In this document: piece by piece, positions 13,461-17,894 of the stretch
How positions within the stretch are numbered: the first letter of the stretch is position 1
Layout: each line of letters begins with the position of its first letter
Assembly (NCBI GenBank): GCA_015065395.1
Contig: SVQJ01000013.1
Coordinates: 1 to 17,894 of the forward strand
From: Oscillospiraceae bacterium
Lineage (GTDB): Bacteria; Bacillota; Clostridia; Oscillospirales; CAG-272
DNA: 17,894 bases
Reading direction: 5' to 3'
Made by a program: the position numbers and the translations under genes
The notes under the pieces: generated by a model
The model's database searches: none
Seen by the model: the letters and a program-made list of their open reading frames with translations, nothing else
What the model was told of the DNA's origin: nothing

Positions 13461-14738
13461 ATGAAAAAGCTTAAAGTTATTCTTATCGGCGGTGGCGACC
13501 GCGGCATGAGATATACCAATCTTATGAAAGAGCTTCCCGAGAAATATCAAGTCATAGCCGTGGCAGAGCCTCTGGAAAACAGAAGAGAATTCGTAAAAGA
13601 AAAGCACTCAATTCCGGATGATATGTGCTTTTCAGACTGGAGGCCTCTTCTTGACGCGGGAAAAATTGCAGATCTTTGCGTTATTGCCACTATGGACAGA
13701 GACCATTTTGCACCTGCCATGAAGGCTATAGAGTTAGGCTATGATATCCTTCTCGAAAAACCGATGGCTCCCACACAAAAAGAGTGCACTATTCTTTCAA
13801 AGGCGGCTGAAGAAAAGGGTGTTCGGGTGGTTATATGCACTGTTCTTCGCTACAGCGGAGTTTTTAATTGCCTGAAAAGGATCATAGATGACGGCAAGAT
13901 CGGCAAGGTCATGTCCATAAACCACGAGGAATGCGTCGGAATCGTACACCAAAGCCACAGCTTTGTTCGCGGAAACTGGGGAAATATCGCGAGAAGCTCC
14001 GAGATGCTTCTTCAAAAATCCTGTCATGACATAGATATTATCCAATGGCTCCTGGGCAAAAAATGCAAAAAAGTTCAGTCCTTCGGTACTCTTTCCTATT
14101 TCACAAGAGAAAATGCACCCGAGGGATCTCCGGAACGTTGCCACGAGGGATGCCCCCACGCAGACACCTGCGCATTCAACGCCGTTAAGCTTTACTACGA
14201 TGATAAAGAAAACGGATGGTTCAGGGGAGCGGCAACAAAGCACGTTTATCATACAGATGAACTTGTTGAAAAGGCACTGCATGAGACTTTGTACGGTAAG
14301 TGCGTTTTCAAGTGCGATAACGACGTTGTGGATCATCAGACCGTTAATATGCTCTTTGAGGATGATACCACCGTTACGTTCACAATGAACGCCTTTAACG
14401 CAGGCGGAAGATTTATGCACATTATGGGAACTAAGGGAGAGATCCGCGCAGCCCTTGACTCACAGTCTCCCATTAAAGTATATTATTTTTCCACCAAGAG
14501 CGATGAATATTTTGATATTTCCGGCACTGACGGTGTTAACGGCGGTCACGGCGGCGGTGATGAGGGTATCGTTGCTACTCTGTATCACTATCTGACCGAT
14601 AATTATAACGGTAAATCTATCCCGACAATAGAAGAATCCTATTATAACCACTCTATTGTTTTTGCCGCTGAAAAATCCCGAAAGGAAAACACCGTAATAG
14701 ATTTCGATGAGTACTTTGAAGCGGTAAGCAATTCCTGA
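13461..14738 (+). CDS. Gfo/Idh/MocA family NAD(P)-dependent oxidoreductase
   Basis: 425 aa. The N-terminal Rossmann fold begins KLKVILIGGGDRGMRY, with the dinucleotide motif G-G-G-D-R-G at 10-15. The family signature E-K-P-M-A (99-103) carries the catalytic-type Lys100, and C-H-D-I-D (188-192) supplies the active-site His189 and neighbouring Asp. A cysteine trio (Cys227, Cys231, Cys237 in CHEGCPHADTC) lies in the insertion after the active site and may bind a metal or stabilise a loop. The C-terminal alpha/beta domain follows. Such enzymes oxidise, reduce or epimerise sugars, inositols and sugar derivatives in the cytosol. Substrate is unknown. ATG 13461 has an AGAGG-type SD; the longer start at 13416 lacks one. 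It is monocistronic and ends at a bidirectional terminator. Confidence 0.9.
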   Translation: MKKLKVILIGGGDRGMRYTNLMKELPEKYQVIAVAEPLENRREFVKEKHSIPDDMCFSDWRPLLDAGKIADLCVIATMDRDHFAPAMKAIELGYDILLEKPMAPTQKECTILSKAAEEKGVRVVICTVLRYSGVFNCLKRIIDDGKIGKVMSINHEECVGIVHQSHSFVRGNWGNIARSSEMLLQKSCHDIDIIQWLLGKKCKKVQSFGTLSYFTRENAPEGSPERCHEGCPHADTCAFNAVKLYYDDKENGWFRGAATKHVYHTDELVEKALHETLYGKCVFKCDNDVVDHQTVNMLFEDDTTVTFTMNAFNAGGRFMHIMGTKGEIRAALDSQSPIKVYYFSTKSDEYFDISGTDGVNGGHGGGDEGIVATLYHYLTDNYNGKSIPTIEESYYNHSIVFAAEKSRKENTVIDFDEYFEAVSNS

Positions 14739-14761
14739 TATTTTATATAAAGTCAAAAAAG

Positions 14762-14801
14762 AGAGCATCCCAAAATGAGATTGTACATTTTGGGATGCTC
14801 T
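14762..14801. terminator. Bidirectional terminator between convergent units
   Basis: A perfect 16-bp stem (14762-14777 with 14786-14801) has an 8-nt loop. The plus side ends in TTTT-C-TTTT and the minus side in a run of six T. It serves both the oxidoreductase gene (plus) and the gyrA-lipoprotein unit (minus). Confidence 0.92.
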
Positions 14802-14862
14802 TTTCTTTTGTGATTCTGGCGCCTTTCATTTTGTAAGGTTCAGCTGTACCCCTTATACAGGA

Positions 14863-15495
14863 TCAATACGTAGGAGTATCAAGCCTCCATCCGTCCTCTT
14901 CGATAATGAGGGTGAAGGTAAGTACATTGTCCTTTTCCCCATCCACCAGAGACTGAACGGTAACGGTTGCGCTTTCGGGCTTCATTTTTTTAACCTTCAG
15001 CGTTGAAAGATCATAGGTTCTGTTGAGAATCGCGCAAGTTTCTTCGATATCTATCCGGGCAGTGAGTATTCCTTCACTGTTTTCCATATATCTGGCATAT
15101 ACCGCTGCGCTTCCGTCGTCAAGAGAACGACCCGCGAACGCGGTCTCATAGATTATCTCGCAATAATCCGCGCTATAGACCTTAGCGGTAGCTTCCTTGA
15201 TTTTTTCTATGCTCTTATAAGGAGATTCATCGGTAACGGGAAGAAAATCCACGCTTTCCACGTCAAGATCAAGATCTGCCGCAAATTCCTTTGCAGCCTC
15301 GCTGTCCTTTTCACTTATGGGAAGGCCCTTTCCGAAATAGATCTCATTTATCTCATAAGAGGCTTCTATAAGACTCTTTGCAGCTTCAATGACTTCATTT
15401 TCCGTATATTCCACCTTTTCGTTACAGGCAACTGAAGAGAAAAGCATTGAAAAGGTGAGAATTACCAAAGAAATTACTCTGAAAACATACTTCAT
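14863..15495 (-). CDS. Predicted lipoprotein of unknown function, downstream of gyrA
   Basis: 210 aa with a lipoprotein signal: a basic/hydrophobic start (MKYVFRVISLVILTFSMLFS) and a lipobox-like S-V-A-C with Cys24 as the probable lipidated residue. The mature part is acidic, with a helical N-terminal section (about 30-75) and a C-terminal beta-rich section ending in I-I-E-E-D-G-W-R-L-D-T-P-T-Y. This 'DGWRLD-P' ending recurs in small Firmicutes lipoproteins with NTF2-like or cystatin-like folds, but I cannot assign a family. ATG 15493-15495 has SD AAGGAA (15500-15505) and follows the gyrA stop by 12 bp, so it is co-transcribed with gyrase and ends at the shared terminator. Its link to gyrase is probably positional only. 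Confidence 0.8.
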   Translation of the reverse strand: MKYVFRVISLVILTFSMLFSSVACNEKVEYTENEVIEAAKSLIEASYEINEIYFGKGLPISEKDSEAAKEFAADLDLDVESVDFLPVTDESPYKSIEKIKEATAKVYSADYCEIIYETAFAGRSLDDGSAAVYARYMENSEGILTARIDIEETCAILNRTYDLSTLKVKKMKPESATVTVQSLVDGEKDNVLTFTLIIEEDGWRLDTPTY

Positions 15496-15507
15496 AGTTT
15501 TATTCCT

Positions 15508-17894
15508 TTATTCTTCCAAAGCAGCTGTCTCTTCTGCGGCTTCATACACATCGGCTGAAATCTCTTCCGTAGGAGCGTCATCGCTTACTCTCTGAGTTAC
15601 AGCCAGGGATACGATCTTTGCCTCGTCATTTGCAAATTTCATGACCGTTACGCCCTTGGACTTTGTGGAATCTACGATCCTGATATCGCTTGCCTCAAGA
15701 CGCTTGATAATACCCGTATCGGTTATCATGACCACGTCCTCATCATTGCCCACTATAGCAATTCCGGCAACGGGAGCCCCTGCCTTTTCGACGTCGTGGC
15801 AGTATACGCCCGTATTAGGTCGCTTCATCTGAGAGAAATTCTTGAAGGGACAACGCTTGCCCTTACCGTTTTCGGTTACGGTCAGGAGCATCTTCTCCTC
15901 CTGCCACTTTTTATCGTTCTCGATAAGCGCGGCACCTACAACATAATCATCGTCAAACTTGAACTTGATAGCGGTAACACCGCGGCTGGTTCTGCCGACG
16001 ATTCTCACATCGTCCTCACTGTATCGGCTTCCGCGGCCCATGTGTGTTGCAATAAACACATCCTTGCCGCCCTTTGATACCTCTGCGAAGATAAGCTCAT
16101 CGCCTTCATCAAGATTGATAGCGATCTTTCCGCCCTTTCTCTGATATTCATACTCGGAAAGTGCGGTTTTCTTGATAACGCCGTTTTTCGTTACCATGAT
16201 AAGATAAGCATCGCTGTCAAATCCGTCGATACCGATAACTGCTGTAAGCTTTTCGCCATCTTCGATATCGATAAGGTTTACGATATTTGAGCCCTTTGCC
16301 GTGCTTGATGCCTCGGGAATTCGGTATGCCTTCTTTGCAAATATCTTACCCTTGTTGGTAAAGAGCAGGAGAGTTGAATGGCTGTCAACAACGATTAGCT
16401 TCTCGGTTACATCCTCTTCCTTCATCTTCAGACCGGTTCTTCCTCTCGCGTCCTTACCCTGGGTCTTATAGGTATCCACGTGCTGACGCTTCACATATCC
16501 CGTTTTGGTCATTGTGATGACGCAGGTATGACGCTCAATAAGATCCTCAAGATCTATCTCATCGTGAGCCTCAACGATCTCGGTCTTTCTTTCATCTGCA
16601 AACTTGCGGCGTATATCAAGGAGCTCATCTTTAATGATCTGCCTGATTTTCTCCTCATCTGCAAGGATCTCTCTGTATTCCTTGATAAGACCTATAAGCT
16701 CATTAAGCTTTTCCTCTATCTTCTGTCTTTCAAGACCCGAAAGACGGCCGAGAGGCATTGCAACGATAGCCTGTGCCTGCTCCTCGGAAAGTCCGGCATT
16801 TTCGCTGGTAGCAAAATCCAAAAGGCCTTCTCTCGTATCTATATCAGCATTGAGATTTCCGTCACCCTTAAAGCGTTCCATAAGGTTTATCTTTGCGGTG
16901 GGGGTATCGGGAGACCTTCTGATGATGGCGATAACCTCGTCAATATTATCAATAGCTACCTTATAGCCCTCGTAAAGATGTCCCTCGCGAAGTGCTTTTT
17001 TAAGGTCAAACTGAACTCTTCTTGTTATAACGTCTTCCTGATGCTCAACATAAGCTGAGAGGACCTCTTTAAGACTGAGGATCTTAGGCTCTCCGCCTTT
17101 AAGGGCAAGCATATTGATAGCACAGGTATCCTGAAGCTGGGAATACTTATAAAGCTGATTAAGTATTATCTCGCAATTTGCATCCCTACGGCAGTCTATA
17201 ACGATCCTCATACCGTTTCTGCCCGATTCATCGCGGATATCGGTAATGCCCTCAACTCTCTTGTCTCTTGCAAGATTTGCAATGGATTCAACAAGAAGGG
17301 ATTTATTCACCTGATAGGGGATCTCGGTTACTATGATACGGTGCTTTTCCTCTTCGATATTAGCTTTCGCGCGCACCATGACCCTGCCCTTACCGGTGGC
17401 ATAAGCCTGGCGGATACCGGAAAGACCGTATACCGTTGCGGCGGTAGGAAAATCGGGACCCTTGATATGACGCATAAGATCGTCAACGGTACAATCCGGA
17501 TTTTCCATAAGATGAATGGTACCATCGATAACCTCACCCATATTATGAGGAGGGATATTTGTTGCCATGCCTACCGCGATACCGACAGAACCGTTTACCA
17601 GAAGATTAGGGAAACGGGAAGGAAGAACCGTGGGCTCTTTTCTCCTGTTATCGAAGTTTGGCATGAACTCAACCACGTCTTTATCAAGATCGCGGAGAAG
17701 CTCATCGGAGAGCTTTGAAAGACGGGCCTCTGTATAACGGTAAGCAGCCGCGCCGTCACCGTCGATAGAACCGAAGTTACCGTGACCCTGGATAAGAGGA
17801 TAGCGCAGAGAAAAGTCCTGTGCCATTCTTACCATGGTGCCGTAAACTGCCGCGTCACCGTGGGGGTGATAACGACCAAGCACGTCACCGACAG
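15508..17894 (-). CDS. gyrA: DNA gyrase subunit A (5' end outside window)
   Basis: 795 codons and a partial one are visible; the reading frame is open across the right edge (V-G-D-V-L-G-R-Y-H-P-H-G-D), so the GTG at 17881-17883 is internal. The breakage-reunion domain is clear: R-M-A-Q-D-F-S-L-R-Y-P-L, G-N-F-G-S-I-D-G-D, and the catalytic Tyr of R-Y-T-E-A-R (codon 17734-17736), with P-S-R-F-P-N-L-L-V-N-G and G-M-A-T-N-I-P-P-H-N. The C-terminal beta-pinwheel blades follow and an acidic tail ends it. With GyrB it introduces negative supercoils using ATP. Oddities: the GyrA box at 16441-16461 reads QGKDARG instead of Q-R/K-R-G-G-R/K-G, and the quinolone-region positions equivalent to E. coli 83 and 87 are Ala and Gly. 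A second type IIA subunit (ParC-like) is the alternative. A lipoprotein gene follows by 12 bp. Confidence 0.88.
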   Translation of the reverse strand, partial: VGDVLGRYHPHGDAAVYGTMVRMAQDFSLRYPLIQGHGNFGSIDGDGAAAYRYTEARLSKLSDELLRDLDKDVVEFMPNFDNRRKEPTVLPSRFPNLLVNGSVGIAVGMATNIPPHNMGEVIDGTIHLMENPDCTVDDLMRHIKGPDFPTAATVYGLSGIRQAYATGKGRVMVRAKANIEEEKHRIIVTEIPYQVNKSLLVESIANLARDKRVEGITDIRDESGRNGMRIVIDCRRDANCEIILNQLYKYSQLQDTCAINMLALKGGEPKILSLKEVLSAYVEHQEDVITRRVQFDLKKALREGHLYEGYKVAIDNIDEVIAIIRRSPDTPTAKINLMERFKGDGNLNADIDTREGLLDFATSENAGLSEEQAQAIVAMPLGRLSGLERQKIEEKLNELIGLIKEYREILADEEKIRQIIKDELLDIRRKFADERKTEIVEAHDEIDLEDLIERHTCVITMTKTGYVKRQHVDTYKTQGKDARGRTGLKMKEEDVTEKLIVVDSHSTLLLFTNKGKIFAKKAYRIPEASSTAKGSNIVNLIDIEDGEKLTAVIGIDGFDSDAYLIMVTKNGVIKKTALSEYEYQRKGGKIAINLDEGDELIFAEVSKGGKDVFIATHMGRGSRYSEDDVRIVGRTSRGVTAIKFKFDDDYVVGAALIENDKKWQEEKMLLTVTENGKGKRCPFKNFSQMKRPNTGVYCHDVEKAGAPVAGIAIVGNDEDVVMITDTGIIKRLEASDIRIVDSTKSKGVTVMKFANDEAKIVSLAVTQRVSDDAPTEEISADVYEAAEETAALEE

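Noticed and set aside
17881..17883. GTG as the start codon of the gyrase A gene
   Set aside because: The frame stays open to the window edge, and the residues before it (V-G-D) continue the conserved GyrA sequence, so the gene is truncated by the window.
1..17894. CRISPR arrays, tRNA/rRNA genes, insertion sequences or prophage genes
   Set aside because: I saw no regularly spaced repeats, no cloverleaf or rRNA-like stretch, and no transposase, integrase or phage structural protein.

Overview
The window looks like chromosomal DNA of a gut-type Firmicute (class Clostridia, probably Ruminococcaceae/Oscillospirales or a relative). This is inferred from AT-rich intergenic DNA, strong AGGAGG-type ribosome binding sites, several near-consensus TTGACA/TATAAT promoters, a secreted dockerin protein, and the styles of the GyrA, WYL, Nudix and C_GCAxxG_C_C proteins. 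I see no phage, IS, integrase, CRISPR, tRNA or rRNA. Most of the window is ordinary chromosome.

Layout. The first 21 codons of pgk lie at the left edge (minus strand). To their right a minus-strand pair encodes a 10-TM heavy-metal (probably manganese) exporter and a small cytosolic esterase, transcribed from a full-consensus promoter. Next is an unlisted 38-codon membrane microprotein gene (minus strand, 2051-2167) with a perfect SD and its own hairpin terminator. It is divergent from a WYL-domain regulator gene translationally coupled (ATGA) to a Nudix hydrolase gene. A non-coding, repeat-bearing gap (3797-4193) follows. Then comes a 1152-aa secreted protein (minus strand) with LamG-like modules and a C-terminal dockerin; its gene carries a nearly perfect 477-bp tandem duplication. 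After a second non-coding gap (7653-8232) come an HD-domain phosphohydrolase and a C_GCAxxG_C_C redox protein (operon), a cytosolic GH3 glycosidase, a CPA2-type cation/proton antiporter, and a Gfo/Idh/MocA oxidoreductase, all on the plus strand. A bidirectional terminator separates these from a minus-strand pair: gyrA (5' end cut by the window edge) followed 12 bp downstream by a 210-aa lipoprotein.

How the parts may work together. The secreted LamG/dockerin protein, cytosolic GH3 enzyme, Gfo/Idh/MocA oxidoreductase and small esterase fit a polysaccharide-degrading lifestyle, but they are separate transcription units and do not form a recognisable utilisation locus. The best candidate for something undescribed is the divergent cassette of microprotein and WYL regulator with a spaced inverted repeat between them. 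Next come the degenerate GyrA box and unusual quinolone-region residues of the gyrase A subunit, and the very recent internal duplication in the dockerin protein. No complete novel system can be demonstrated from this sequence alone.
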